Below, piece by piece: positions 23,732 to 34,536 of a DNA stretch of 64,000 bases. Origin of the DNA: Ailurus styani. Lineage: Eukaryota > Chordata > Mammalia > Carnivora > Ailuridae. The first letter of the stretch is position 1. Every line of letters starts with the position of its first letter. Below the pieces are notes generated by a model. It was not told where the DNA came from. It did no database searches and saw only the letters and a list, made by a program, of their open reading frames with translations. The translations under genes were made by a program, and so were the position numbers. The stretch is from contig LNAC01000036.1 in NCBI GenBank assembly GCA_002007465.1, positions 570,881-634,880 of the forward strand. The letters are read 5' to 3'.

Positions 23732-23980
23732 TAACAAGGTGGATTGGATTACCTTCATAAGATGGTCTTATTTTATAAATTTTGTTAAAGAGATTTTCCA
23801 AAATATATGTGTTGGGCATCTACTATATGCTTGATATCGTGCTAGACTTTGTGGATATAAACTTAAGAAGTTGTCATGCTCTTAGGAAATTCTAAGTTTA
23901 TAGAGAACACACCTTGGCCAAGCAAACAGATTAGAACAACACATGTAAGTCCTATTTCATATTAAAATTTATCCATTCAG

Positions 23981-24151
23981 GTGCACCCGAGTGGTTCAGT
24001 CAGTTAAGCATCTGCCTTCAGTTCAGGTTATGATCCCAGGGTCCAGGGATCAAGTCCCACTCTGTGGGGAGTCTGCTTCTCCCTTTGCCCCCCACTCCTG
24101 GCTTTTGTGCCCTCTCTCTCTCTCTCAAAAATAAATAAAATCTTTAAAAAA
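23981..24151 (+). mobile_element. Carnivore SINE with target-site duplication
   Basis: Head 'gtgcacccgagtggttcagt', body, CT run and AAATAAATAAAATCTTT tail. Flanked by 'ttatccattcag' at 23969-23980 and 24152-24163. Moderately diverged. Confidence 0.95.
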
Positions 24152-24364
24152 TTATCCATTCAGTGCAGAAGGCTTAGAATCTAACAGATTTAGTATTAAC
24201 AAAATTGGGAAGTCAACAATCCCACTTTTTCTCCAAAGGAAGAATAGTTTTGTCTGCATTCCTGAATTTTATTGCCTCAATTGATTCAGCAAAAGAGATG
24301 AAATATAATTACTAAGATTCTGCACTGGAAAATGTAAACTTACTTTAAATACCCTGTCGGCCAT

Positions 24365-24520
24365 TTATTACTGTACGACCTTTCCAAATACTTCCCTAAT
24401 CTGAGGAATAAAAATATTAATGTTTTAATCTGAATGCTATTGTAAATATTTCATACTCTTGTATATAATATGCTTAGGATAGCATCTGGCAATGGTATAA
24501 ATTGAATAACTGAGAGCTAC
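24365..24520 (-). mobile_element. Probable MIR relic
   Basis: 'cttccctaatctgaggaata', 'aaaatattaatgttttaatc' and 'gcttaggatagcatctggca' fit the reverse complement of the MIR core in order, with heavy decay. Confidence 0.45.
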
Positions 24521-25637
24521 ATCAGTTTTATAGGGAAGGAACACATTTGATTAGTTCTCATTATTAAAATCTCCCGTATAGGTGACAAAGAGGTGTATTT
24601 TGTCTTTACAGGACATTTCAGTATTTTTTTTCTCTTAGTATGTCTTTCCTCAAATCCTTATAGTGTTCATGATTATGATAACAATTATACCATTTGTCCA
24701 TCTATTTTAATATTTCAACCCACTATGGAATGGAATGGAAGGGAGGCATATAACATTACTTAATAGTCATAGATAATCCTTTGCATAGCTCTTTACAACT
24801 CTGCCCTCACAACTGGGCTGCAGAATTATCAACTCATCAATTCACATTTTATGCCAAAATAGTAAGCAAAGCAGGAATTTTACTTCTCATGCATTTTGCA
24901 TTTTGTATGAGGAAAGAAATGCACTTTTGTAAAACTAAAGTATCCCGTTCTAGTTCATCAAAAAGATCCTATTCCCCAAATCCTGTCAGTTTTCTACCCG
25001 TTCTGCATGACTCCACATTGAACATCCAAAATGAGGTTACACAATGGCACTGTCGTGGAGGAAACTGCTTAGTTATATTCAATCCTCTCAAGAATGTTCA
25101 CCTCATCCGTCCTGGTGACCTAAAGTCTGTCCTGATACTTTAATAACGGAATTATTTTCACTATGGCTTTGAGAGCAGAAGAGCTACATGTTTGCTCAAA
25201 AGAAACTCTGACTATTCAAAATTAGTGGGCAAAACTAAATGCATTTCTTTTTCAAGGCTTAATGCAGTTTTTCTGAAAAGCTACAACCTATGTATTCCAC
25301 ACTTAGGTTTCACGGCATTAAATTTTTATGAGCTTAATTTTCATCAGTTTCTTAAATCCAAGCAGCCATTTCGGTAATAGTATATGTACTTCATAAACAA
25401 CAAATGCATATGCATAATGTTGTTTAGTCAGAAAAAAAAAAGTTAAATTTTCTGTTATCTTTTCTTAAAAAGAGTTTTTTCTAGGATGGTATGATTTTAA
25501 GAATCTTGTTGGACTGGTATGTTTTTTACAGTAGCGCCCACTGATACTAATTTAACTTTAAACGATTAAAAAACGTAATTATGTAACTGGAATACAGTAT
25601 CCGAAATGTACTAAAATTAAAATATATTTACAAATAT
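24521..25637. other. Unassigned sequence, no gene seen
   Basis: A short GGAAT repeat lies at about 24726-24742. The 120-codon plus frame 24781-25143 has no recognisable domain. Confidence 0.45.
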
Positions 25638-25644
25638 AGGTTAT

Positions 25645-25870
25645 GGTGTGCCTAGGTGGCACAGTCGGTTAGGGGTAGTCCTACTCTTGGTTTCAATTCA
25701 GGTCCTGATCTCAGGGTCATGGGAATGAGCTACACCTTGGGCTCCATGCTCAGCTCAGAGTCTGCTTGGGTTTCTCTCTCCCTCTTCCTCTGTCCCCATC
25801 ACAGCCCCCCCACCTTCTGTGCTCTCTGATCTCTCTCTCTCTCAAATAAATAAATCTTTAAAAAAAACAG
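25645..25870 (+). mobile_element. Older carnivore SINE
   Basis: Diverged head 'gtgtgcctaggtggcacagt', body, CT run, tail AAATAAATAAATCTTT. Flanked by a short 'aggttat' duplication (25638-25644 and 25871-25877). Confidence 0.92.
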
Positions 25871-25877
25871 AGGTTAT

Positions 25878-27260
25878 ATTAGAATATAACGCTCAGCTTC
25901 AACTGACTTTATTAATGCTCATCACTGTAAACAATCTGTATAAGTAACTCCAACTTATTTGTAAATATCGTGTATTTTGATATTTTCAGTTTACTTACTC
26001 AATTATCAATGCTAAAAGTAGCAAATATAATACTGGTGTATCTATTGTTTTCCTAGGAAGTTTCAAATTCTTCTTTACAACAGATATTCTGAATAACATT
26101 ATGAAGTAAGACACATGGATACTGGCTTCCATTTTCTACCAGAGAACATGAGGATGTCGAAGACAATTCTCAGCGACTGAGCTGAGATTTTTGCCTTCCT
26201 TTCCTTGGTCCCACTATTTCTCCCATTTGGACTTCCAAAGCCACTCCCCATGAGGTAGTCATACCTTGCAGGAGGATGAACCACTGTTCTAGTTTGCCCA
26301 GGCCTGAGGGGCTTCCCAGAAGGTAAGATTTTCATTGTTAAAATGAGCAAATTTCTGGGCAACCAGTAAGTTGGTCTTATACCATTTAATAGTTCCAGAA
26401 CATGAATTTCATCTATCCATTCAGTACCTATTGTGAAAATCTTTGTAACCATTTCTGGTTAAGAGATGCACAGATAATTTCCATGACGGGTTTCTTTGAG
26501 AGAAACACATACTTTAAACAGATGAAAGAGTGAGAAAATGAGGACCACTTTTATAACAACCTTAAATACTTCTACCAGAGACTCCTCCAACCAAGCTGTC
26601 TGTGTGAGGGCTGTGCCACTGGTCCCCAGGGGTTTAATCAAGCCTGTGTACTCTTTTTCTGAATGTTCTCTAGTACCTCTATCCAAGCAGAGCACTAAGA
26701 AGAGAGTAAGAGAGTGATTCTATATTAAAAATAATGAATACGACCCTCAGATGTCCTTTGATGACAGGTTAAAGGTCTGATGAGAATTCATTGGAATGTA
26801 AATGATAAGGAAACATTATTTTTGTGATATAAAGCATCTTAAGGTAAAAACTAGAATTATTTCTAAAAACATTATACTAGGACATATCACATCTCTAAGA
26901 ATTCTATGCCATATACATATTTATATATATGCTATATAGAGAGAAACAGAAAAAGATAATATATACATAAAGAACTTGAGATGGATCTATCTATAGATCT
27001 ACCTATACAAAACTTTATTTAGGCATATTAAATGGTATTCCTAATATCAACAGATAGAACACCTGCACACTGACTAAATTATGGATTTTTTTAAATGGAA
27101 AAACAGGTATTATATTATTTCTCCAGTATCAAGGAGGGAAGGGAGGCAGGAGTGAGGGAACAATGAAGGAAGGAGGGGATTTAATTTGAGGACACTGAAG
27201 GTTATGAGAATTAAACAGATGATAATAAATGTATTTGCCAAAGGCAGGATTATTAGCACA
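25878..27260. other. Unassigned sequence with TA-rich patch
   Basis: A TA-rich stretch lies at about 26910-27005 and a G/A-rich stretch at 27132-27180. Two minus-strand frames in sequence (26459-26695 and 26099-26452) together cover nearly 600 bp but in different contexts, and neither resembles a known protein. Confidence 0.4.
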
Positions 27261-28264
27261 TTTTTTAAATTCACTTTTTAAATTTTAGAACAATTTACAG
27301 CGAAACTGTGAAGACAGTACAGAGAGTCCACAGATACTCCACGGCCAATTTCCCCTTTTAGTAACACTTCACATTAGTATGTAAATTTGTTACAATTAAT
27401 GAACTAATACCCATACACTATCATGAGCTAAAGTCCACATTTTACTAATGTTTTCTTAATTGTTATCTAATGTCCCTTTTCTGTTTCATGATCCCTTCTA
27501 GGATGCCATATTACATTTGGTTGCCCTATCTTCTTAGGCTTTTGGGGGCTATTACATACAGTGCCTTAGACTTACCTAAGGTGTTTTTAATGACCTTGAG
27601 AGTTGGAGGAATACTACTGGATATTTTGTAGAATGCTCCTCCATGGAGGTTTGCCTGATATTTTTCTCATGATTAGATTGGGGTACAGATTTTGAGGAGG
27701 AAGACTACAGGGTAAACTTCATTTTCATCATGTCCTATCAAAGATACCTACTATCAAAATGACTTAATCACTGTTGATTTTGACTTTGATCATCCAGCTC
27801 AGGTAATGTCTGTCAGGATTTTCCTGCCTAGTTATCCCTCTCCCCCAACTTGGGCATTCTATTTCTTGAAAGGAAGTCATTATAAGCAGTCCACACTGGA
27901 AGAGTGATGAATTCTACTCTACCTTCCTAGGGGACTAGTAACTCCATAAATTATTTGGAGTTCTGCAAGGGAGATGTTTCCATCTCATTTTTCTCATTAT
28001 TTATTCAGTTGTTTTCAGACCAGTATGAACAATGGATATTTTTATTTTAAGGGTAGCTGATAATCTAAAACTATTTTGTTTTATTGCTCAAATTTTTCCA
28101 GCTTTGGTTATTGGGAGTAATTTAAACTGGCCTATGTCCTCTGATCTACATCAGTCAGTGTGAGTGTGACTGTGACTGTGTGAGTGTGTGTGTGTGTGTG
28201 TGTGTGTATTTCCTTATTTTCTGGCACCATAAGATACCACAGGCTCAGTCCTTGTTCCTGGCAC
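27261..28264 (-). mobile_element. Old L1 3' UTR segment A, antisense
   Basis: 'agaacaatttacagcgaaac', 'agtacagagagtccacagat', 'ttgccctatcttcttaggct', 'cattgtagaatgctcctcca'-like text and 'tcttgaaaggaagtcattat' follow the remembered antisense 3' UTR. It continues past a GT microsatellite as 'cttattttctggcaccataa', ending near 28264 where LTR-like sequence begins. Confidence 0.7.
28157..28207 (+). repeat. GT microsatellite
   Basis: Impure TGTGAG and TGTGAC units on the left, then an uninterrupted (TG)n run from about 28182 to 28207. It lies inside the L1 3' UTR. Confidence 0.97.
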
Positions 28265-28694
28265 AGAGCTCCTAAAACCCTGGAATTTTCTAAGTGATGA
28301 GCATGATAAAGATATCTTTTTGTTATGTTAATGAGGGGACTTTTGGACCCCACCTAAGGATGGGGACTGATTGCCAGGGTAACCAACCTTATGATTAGAA
28401 TGCTGGAATGTTCATTCCTCTGCCAGGGAACAGAGAGGGTCTGGAGCTTGAATCAACTATCAGTGCCAATGATTTATTCAGTCATTCCTATTTAATGAAG
28501 CCTCCATAAAACCCCAAAAGGATGGGGTTCAAAGAGCTTCTCAGTTGGTCAATGCTTGGAGGTGCATGCTCAGAGAGTGCATGGAAACTCTGCACATTTT
28601 TGCCCATACAACTATGCATCTCTTCAATCTGGCTGTTCCTGAATTACATCCTTTTATAGTAAGCTCGTAATCTAGTAACTAAAATGTTTCTCTG

Positions 28695-28877
28695 GGGCGT
28701 CTGGGTGGCTCAGTCAGTTAAGCCGCTGCCTTTGGCTCAGGTCATGAGCTCAGGGTCCTGGGATCGAGTCCTACATCGGGCTCCCTGCTCCGCAGAGAGC
28801 CTGCTTCTCTCGGCCTGCCGCTCTGCCTACTTGTGTTCTCTACCTCTTTCAAATAAATAAATAAAATCTTAAAAAAA
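28695..28877 (+). mobile_element. Carnivore SINE inside the LTR, with target-site duplication
   Basis: Head 'gggcgtctgggtggctcagt', 'aagccgctgcctttggctca', tail AAATAAATAAATAAAATCTT. The 14-bp duplication is 28681-28694 (aaaatgtttctctg) and 28878-28891 (aaaatgttcctctg). Confidence 0.97.
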
Positions 28878-29111
28878 AAAATGTTCCTCTGAGTTCTAAG
28901 AGCTTCTCTGGCAAATTAATCAACCCTAAGGAAAGGGAATCTTTGGATAAAAAAACTGGACTTTTGAGTGGTAACGAAGACTTTAGATTGGTGGTGGTGA
29001 TGGTTGCTTTGGGGGCTGGAGAGATCAGGACCATCTTATAAGACTGAGCCATTAATCTATGAGCTCTAAGGTGAAATCAGAAAGATAATGTCAGAATTGA
29101 GTTGGGTATGC

Positions 29112-29628
29112 CAACCCGAAAAAAAAAGAGCCACAATGAGAGGCAAATAAGTGTGGATTTGGAATCAAAGAATTGCAACTGGGGAATCACAGATTCCGGT
29201 AGTAACCAGAATAGTGTCCTGCCCACAGGGTGAAAGCAAGGGGTTTTTATGAGACAGAAGAATGGGGGGATGGGGCAATTAAATGACTAGGATAAAAGAG
29301 GGGAAAAAACTGTTGGTTGGTACTAACAGGCTAAGCTATTTTTGGTTATACACTGATCAACGATTTTATTGGTGTTAACAACAAAACTATTCCTAGTATG
29401 CATTAATTAACTAGTCTATCTTCAGAAAGTCCACAACCAACTGATCAGGGTGCTCATTTTCCTATTGACTTTATGAGTCATTGTTTGTAACAATTGCTGC
29501 ATTTGGCCCAGCTCAAGGGTCTTTTTGCCCAGTTCAGGAATTCACTAGCCATTTGTTTTAGAAAGAAAAATGGAGCTTTTCTCAAAATGGAGTCTCTCAG
29601 GTCTATGAGTTTTATATAATTTCACAAA
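29112..29628. mobile_element. Unidentified 0.5-kb insert, possibly another LTR
   Basis: It separates two LTR pieces that would otherwise join ('aattgagttg' on the left, 'aaattgtagaacacccagct' on the right). Text such as 'aagcaaggggtttttatgag' and 'gggatggggcaattaaatga' has the feel of an antisense retroviral LTR, but I cannot name a family. No poly-A, TIR or clear target-site duplication. Confidence 0.35.
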
Positions 29629-29755
29629 TTGTAGAACACCCAGCTGGTGTCAGAGAATTGCCTAATATGGGGGAAAACCCAGTACATCTGGTTTTACAAG
29701 TTATTATGAGTTTGGTAGCAGTGTGGGAGTAAAGGCAAAACACAGATGTATAGGT

Positions 29756-29984
29756 TTTCTGTAATAGTCATCCTGTATATTTTCCATCCTACTCCTAGAA
29801 GCAGACAATTTTCCAAGAGGTTCTGGTTTGTTTTATTCGAGAATGATTCCATTTAGGGACTTAAAACCCATCTGGGTTTTAGGTTTGCTTACTGCTACTG
29901 GCTGACATCGTGTCTAGGTTCTGTCAGCTGATGGAGAAGGAAGATACGTATACATTCTGACCCATATATATACACATATCTATA
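29756..29984 (-). mobile_element. Old L1 3' UTR segment B, antisense
   Basis: 'cctgtatattttccatccta', 'ctcctagaagcagacaattt', 'tgcttactgctactggctga' and 'ttctgtcagctgatggagaa' continue the L1 3' UTR antisense where segment A left off. Confidence 0.65.
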
Positions 29985-30172
29985 AATTTTTTTAAAGATC
30001 CTATTTACTTGAGAGAGAGAGAGAGAGACAGGGAACACAAGTGGGGGAATTGGGAGAGGGAGAAGCAGATCCCCCACCGAGCAGGGAGCCTGATGTCGGG
30101 CTCTATCTCAGGACCCTGGGATCATGACCTGAGCTGAATGCAGACGCTTAACTGACTGAGCCACCCAGGCAC
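29985..30172 (-). mobile_element. Carnivore SINE
   Basis: T-rich start, 'agatcctatttacttgagag', a body with 'gcagggagcctgatgtcggg', and the reverse head 'actgactgagccacccaggc'. It interrupts the old L1 3' UTR. Target-site duplication not resolved. Confidence 0.94.
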
Positions 30173-31400
30173 AACTTAAAAATATCTTTATATGCAAGCA
30201 TTTGTATTTATGTTAAGCTACACATGGATTTATACTGATGACTGCAACTCTGATCCACTACAACATTGATCATTCTGGTATCCTACACTTGCTTATCTGT
30301 AAACCATCACAAAAACAGGCAGGAACCTGACTTGTACCATCCATTAAGTTAACTGTTCAATCTCAGTATATGTGTATGTACATATATACAGCATATAGTG
30401 TATAGATGTATCCAAATGCTCAGTATAGGTGTATCCAAATGCTTAATGATGTCCCTGTGGCAAAGAGCTTCATTAACTAGAGCATAGTGCTTATGTACAC
30501 TACTTTAACTTTAGTCTTAGACACTCAACTTTCCAAAGCAACCTTTTAACCCACCCTTCATTAAAGTTGTTTCATACATTTATAATGCAATTGTGTTGTT
30601 TTGTCATATACGACATTCCACCAGGAAATTCTTCAACCTTCTAAATATTTTTAACTTACCTATGTTAATTTCTTACTATTATCACTGATTTTTAATTTTC
30701 CTATTCCTTGTGGAGTAAAGTTGTTTTGGTTTTGACAAATGCACAGAGTCATGGATCCATCACTACAGTATGCTATAGTATAGTTTTATTGCCCAAGAAA
30801 TTATCTGTACTTCATCTGTTCAACCCTATACTCCCTCTACTTGGAGCCCTGGCAACTAGTATCTTCTCACTGTATCTATAAATAAACCTTTCCTAGGATG
30901 TCATGTAATTGGAATCATATTATATAGCTTTTTGAGGCTGGCTTCCTTCACTTAGCAACATGCATTTAAGTTCATCCATGTCTTGGCATAGCATGAAGCT
31001 CATTTCTTTTTATCACTGAATAATGTTCCATTGTATGGATATACCAACGTTTTTTTATCCATTCAGTAATTAAAGGATATACTGGTTGTTCAAGTTCTTG
31101 GTGATTATGCATAAAGCTGCTATAAAACTTTGCATGCAAGTTTTTGTATGCACAAAGGTTTTCAAATTTGTTACACATATAACTAGGAGGGCAATTGTTA
31201 CATGGTATGCTAAAACTATATTTAGTTTTGTAAGAAGCTGCCAAACAGTGCTCCCAAGTGTCTGCTGCATTTATATTCCACTAGCAATGAATGACATTTC
31301 CTGTTACTCTATCTTCTCATCAAAATTTGAAACTGTGCATTTGTTGGATTTTAGCAATTCTAACAAGTGGTGGTGGTCTGTCATTGATGTTTATTCCTGG
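30173..31400 (-). mobile_element. Old L1: end of 3' UTR and C-terminal ORF2, antisense
   Basis: From about 30690, 'tttgacaaatgcacagagtc', 'ggatgtcatgtaattggaat', 'ccttcacttagcaacatgca', 'taatgttccattgtatggat' and 'gctgctataaaactttgcat' are antisense ORF2. A 23-bp local duplication of 'gtatccaaatgct' (at 30408 and 30431) lies in the UTR part. Frames 30972-31244, 31070-31270 and 31086-31436 lie here and are not genes. Confidence 0.85.
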
Positions 31401-31582
31401 AGGGCAGTTCAAGAGAGCAGAACAAGAAGACACTAAAGTCTCATGGACACAACAATTCTACAGCTATTTATAGAACAATTCTCTCTGAACAAGACCTGAA
31501 GACTAAACAATTCCTACATCACAAAAGTATTCAAAGGCCACATCAAAAGACAAAAATCTTGCCAAAAACTCCACTCCTGGCA
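31396..31582. other. Unassigned segment upstream of an inserted L1 3' end
   Basis: A roughly 185-bp sequence ('caagagagcagaacaagaag', 'acaattctacagctatttat', 'aggccacatcaaaagacaaa') lies between the old antisense L1 and the plus-strand L1. It is not L1 sequence that I recognise. It may be part of the inserted cDNA or an independent insertion. Confidence 0.4.
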
Positions 31583-32095
31583 CAGTGTCCATCACTGGAT
31601 GAATGAATAAAGATGTGACATATATAAACATGGAATACTACTCAGCCATAAAAAGAATGAGATCTTGCCATTTCTGACAACATGGACAGATCTTGAGGGT
31701 ATTATGCTAAGTAAAATAAGTTGCACAGAGAAAGACAAAAATTTCATTTATATGTGGAATCTAAAAAAAAAAAATCCAAATGAACAAACAAAACTCATAG
31801 ATACAGAGAACAGATCGGTGGTGGCCAGAAGAGAAGGGGTTGGGGAGTAGGCAAAATGGAAGAAAGAAGACAAGAGATATGAAATTCCAGTCATAAAATA
31901 AGTAAGTCATGGGATGCAATGTACAGAATGGTGACTATGGTTGACAATATTGTATTTCATATTATGTCACTTTATATGGTGACAGGGGGAAAGTAGACTT
32001 ACTATGGTGATCATTTCATAGTACATACAAAAGTAGAATACTTATGTTGTACACCTGAAACTATTATGTCAATTATCCCTCAATAAAGCAATTTG
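31583..32095 (+). mobile_element. 5'-truncated L1, sense, inserted into the old antisense L1
   Basis: 'agtgtccatcactggatgaa', 'ggaatactactcagccataa', 'ggtattatgctaagtaaaat', 'tatatgtggaatctaaaaaa' and 'ttgtacacctgaaactatta' then 'ccctcaataaagcaatt' trace the L1 ORF2 end and 3' UTR. Poly-A is lost or very short. Intermediate age. Confidence 0.92.
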
Positions 32096-32106
32096 CAATT
32101 TCTTAA

Positions 32107-32438
32107 GGCAAATGATGTTGAACATATTTTCATGTGTTTGCCATCTGTATATATTTGTGAGACTCCCGTTTAGATCCATTGTCTATTTTTTAATTGGGTC
32201 GTTTGGCTTCTTATTATGGAATTGCAAGAGTTCTAGATGTATTTTGGATAAAAGATCTTTATCTGACATGTCTTGCCAGTCTTTTCTCCCTGTCTAGGCT
32301 TCTCTTTTCATTGTCTAAACCATGTTTTTACAGAGGTGAACTTTTTAATTTTAATAAAGTACAAATTAAAAAAATGAAGTACAAATTTTTATTCTTTCTT
32401 TCATATATCATGCTTTTAGTGTTACACCTAAAACCTTA
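32107..32438 (-). mobile_element. Old L1 ORF2 segment, antisense
   Basis: 'gatgttgaacatattttcat', 'tttttaattgggtcgtttgg', 'ggataaaagatctttatctg' and 'tttttaattttaataaagta' continue ORF2 antisense from the segment ending near 31400. Confidence 0.88.
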
Positions 32439-32686
32439 TTTTTTTTAAGATTTTATTTATTTATTTATTTGACAGAGAGAGAGAGAGAGAGAGAGAGATC
32501 ACAAGTAGGCAGAGAGGCAGGCAGAGAGAGAGGAGGAAGCAGGCTCCCTGCTGAGCACGGAGCCCAATGAGGGCTCGATGCGGCGCTCGATGTGGGGCTC
32601 AATGCGGGGCTCAATCCCAGGACCCTGAGATCATGACCTGAGTCAAATGCAGAGGCTTTAACCCACTGAGCCACCCAGGTGACCCA
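32439..32686 (-). mobile_element. Carnivore SINE with 15-bp perfect duplication and internal 12-bp repeat
   Basis: Tail tttatttatttatttgacag, a (GA)n run, 'gatcacaagtaggcagagag', and the reverse head ending 'gagccacccaggtgaccc'. The flanks 32424-32438 and 32687-32701 are both acacctaaaacctta. At 32573-32608 the unit GCTCGATGYGGC/G is repeated three times and followed by the normal copy, making this SINE about 40 bp longer than its neighbours. Confidence 0.98.
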
Positions 32687-32701
32687 ACACCTAAAACCTT
32701 A

Positions 32702-33520
32702 TCATGTAACTTAAGCTCACCTAGTTTTTTATGTCTTTTCTAGAAATTTTATAGTTATGAATTTTACATTTACGTCTATAATCTATTTTGAGTTAGTTTG
32801 TGTGAAAAGTGTAAGGACTGTGTTTAAGTTCACTTTTTTAGGATATAGACCATGTTTCAGCACCATTTGTTGAAAAGACTGTCCTCTCTCCATTTAACTA
32901 CTTTTGTTTCTTTGTCAAAATTGGGTGGCCACACTATATAGATCTATTTCTGGGCTATTTATTTACCACATTAATCTCTGTTTATTTACCCTCATCAATT
33001 CCACACTTCTCTGATTATTGTAGCCTAATAGTAAGTTTTGAAATAAGAGTGTGGAAGTCCTTAAATCTTGTTTTTCTTTTGCAAGATTGTCTTAGCTTAT
33101 CTAGTCCCTTGCATTTCTATATGAATTTGAGAATGAGTGTGTTAATTTCTAGAAAGAAGTCTGCTGGGAATCTAAAAGGAATTGTGTTGAATTTGTGGAT
33201 CAATTTGAATAAATACTGCCATCCTAACAATATTAAGAATCATGATCCATGAAGAGGGATGCTTTGTGGGATCCTCCTTTTATTTAGATTTTCTTTAATT
33301 TCCCTTAATTATATTTGTAGTTTGCCAGAATTCAAGGTTTTTTCTTTTGTTCTATCTATTCTTAATTTTTTTTTGCTGCTATTTAAATAGAATTCTTTTG
33401 TTAATTTTATTTTGGTTCATTGATTGCAAGTGTATCAAAATACAATTGATTTTTATGAACTGAGTTTATATACTGCAACATTGTTGAACTTGTTTATAAA
33501 TTGTAATAGTTTCCTATATC
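32702..33520 (-). mobile_element. Old L1 ORF2 segment, antisense
   Basis: 'tctataatctattttgagtt', 'cagcaccatttgttgaaaag', 'ttcttttgcaagattgtctt', 'gaattgtgttgaatttgtgg' and 'tgcaacattgttgaacttgt' are antisense ORF2 in consensus order. Frames 33049-33252 and 33424-33708 are L1 remnants. Confidence 0.92.
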
Positions 33521-33524
33521 TGTA

Positions 33525-33806
33525 TCTTTGGGATAAATACACAGCAGTGCAACTACCGGGTCATATGGTAGCTCTATTTTTAACTTTTGGAGGAAACACC
33601 ATACTGTTTTCCAAAGTGGCTGTACCAACTTCCATTCCCACCAACAGTGTAAGAGAGTTCTCCTTTCTCCACATCCTCTCTAACATTTGTTATTTCCCGC
33701 CATGTTAATTTTTGCCATTTTAACTGCTGTAAGGTGGTATCTCAAAGTGGTTTAGATTTGAATTTCCCTGATGCCTAACGATGTTGAACATTTCTTCTTT
33801 GTAGGT
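33525..33806 (-). mobile_element. Out-of-order L1 ORF2 3' fragment
   Basis: 'gggtcatatggtagctctat', 'accatactgttttccaaagt', 'ccattcccaccaacagtgta' and 'gatgcctaacgatgttgaac' belong to the same part of ORF2 that already occurs at about 31160-31400, so this is a piece of a different L1. It has neither a poly-A nor a clear duplication, and consensus sequence expected between its flanks is missing. Confidence 0.75.
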
Positions 33807-34300
33807 AGTTTTTTGATAACTAATTAAATCTCTTACCTTGTTTTGTAGGATTATTCAGATTGTCTATTTTTTGGGTTCATTTTGACAGTGTACAAAGAAC
33901 TTGTACAATTTGTACAAAGAATTCTATAAGTTCTTTGTAGAATTTGCTCATTTTATCTGAGTTGTCTAATTTATTAGCACATAACTGTTCATAATATTCC
34001 TTTATAATCCTTTTTATCTCTGTATGATCTGTAGTAATGTCTTTTATTGGTCATGCTAATAATTCTTTTTATTATTTTTTTTAATTTAGCTAAAGCTTTG
34101 TCAAATTTGTTAATATTTACAAAGAATATGCTTTTGGTTTAAATAGTTAATTAATTCTCTATTTAATTAATTTCTGCTTTCCCTTGTATTAGGACCTTGC
34201 TTCTTTTTACTTAAGATCCTCCTCTTTCTCTAGTTTATTAAGGTCAAAGCTTAGATTATTGATTTTGGTTCTTCCTCTTTTTATTCCTAATGTATGTATT
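33807..34300 (-). mobile_element. Old L1 ORF2 segment, antisense
   Basis: 'gttgtctaatttattagcac', 'ataatcctttttatctctgt', 'gctaaagctttgtcaaattt' and 'ctcctctttctctagtttat' follow antisense ORF2. A 12-bp inverted repeat (33891-33902 and 33928-33939) encloses two copies of ttgtacaa. Confidence 0.82.
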
Positions 34301-34315
34301 TATAGTACATATTCT

Positions 34316-34521
34316 TTTTTTTTTTAAGATTTATTTATTTATTTACTTGACACAGAGAGAGAGAGAGATCACAAGTAGGCAGAGAGGCAGGCAGAAAGAG
34401 AGAGGAGGAAGCAGGCTCCCCGCTGAGCAGGGAGCCCGATGCGGGCCTCGATCCCAGGACGCTGAGATCATGACCTGAGCTGAAGGCAGAGGCTTTAACC
34501 CACTGAGCCACCCAGGCACCC
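34316..34521 (-). mobile_element. Carnivore SINE, mustelid-type body, with target-site duplication
   Basis: T-run, 'aagatttatttatttattta', 'gatcacaagtaggcagagag', then the reverse head 'ccactgagccacccaggcac'. The 15-bp duplication is 34301-34315 (tatagtacatattct) and 34522-34536 (tatactacatattct), with one mismatch. Confidence 0.97.
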
Positions 34522-34536
34522 TATACTACATATTCT

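Larger units (their letters stand above)
28265..29755 (+). mobile_element. Old solo LTR (ERVL-like, subfamily not assigned), split twice
   Basis: Three pieces, 28265-28694, 28878-29112 and about 29628-29755, read as one LTR. Markers are 'gacttttggaccccacctaa', 'aatgaagcctccataaaacc', 'catctcttcaatctggctgt', 'taaaatgtttctctg', 'cttctctggcaaattaatca', 'aatgtcagaattgagttggg' and 'cacccagctggtgtcagaga'. I remember this order from an abundant old mammalian LTR but not its name with certainty. No internal retroviral gene is attached. It separates two pieces of the old L1. Confidence 0.7.

Noticed and set aside
24781..25143. 120-codon plus-strand frame
   Set aside because: No domain, signal peptide or repeat; length compatible with chance.
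26099..26695. Two consecutive minus-strand frames (78 and 117 codons)
   Set aside because: They are separated by a stop, no family is recognised, and no splice or retrocopy signs are visible. I could not exclude a degraded copy of something but have no support.
28157..28207. Direct repeats as a CRISPR-like array
   Set aside because: It is a plain GT microsatellite; no spaced identical repeats of 20-40 bp exist in the window.
33424..33708. 94-codon plus-strand frame
   Set aside because: It is antisense L1 ORF2 sequence.
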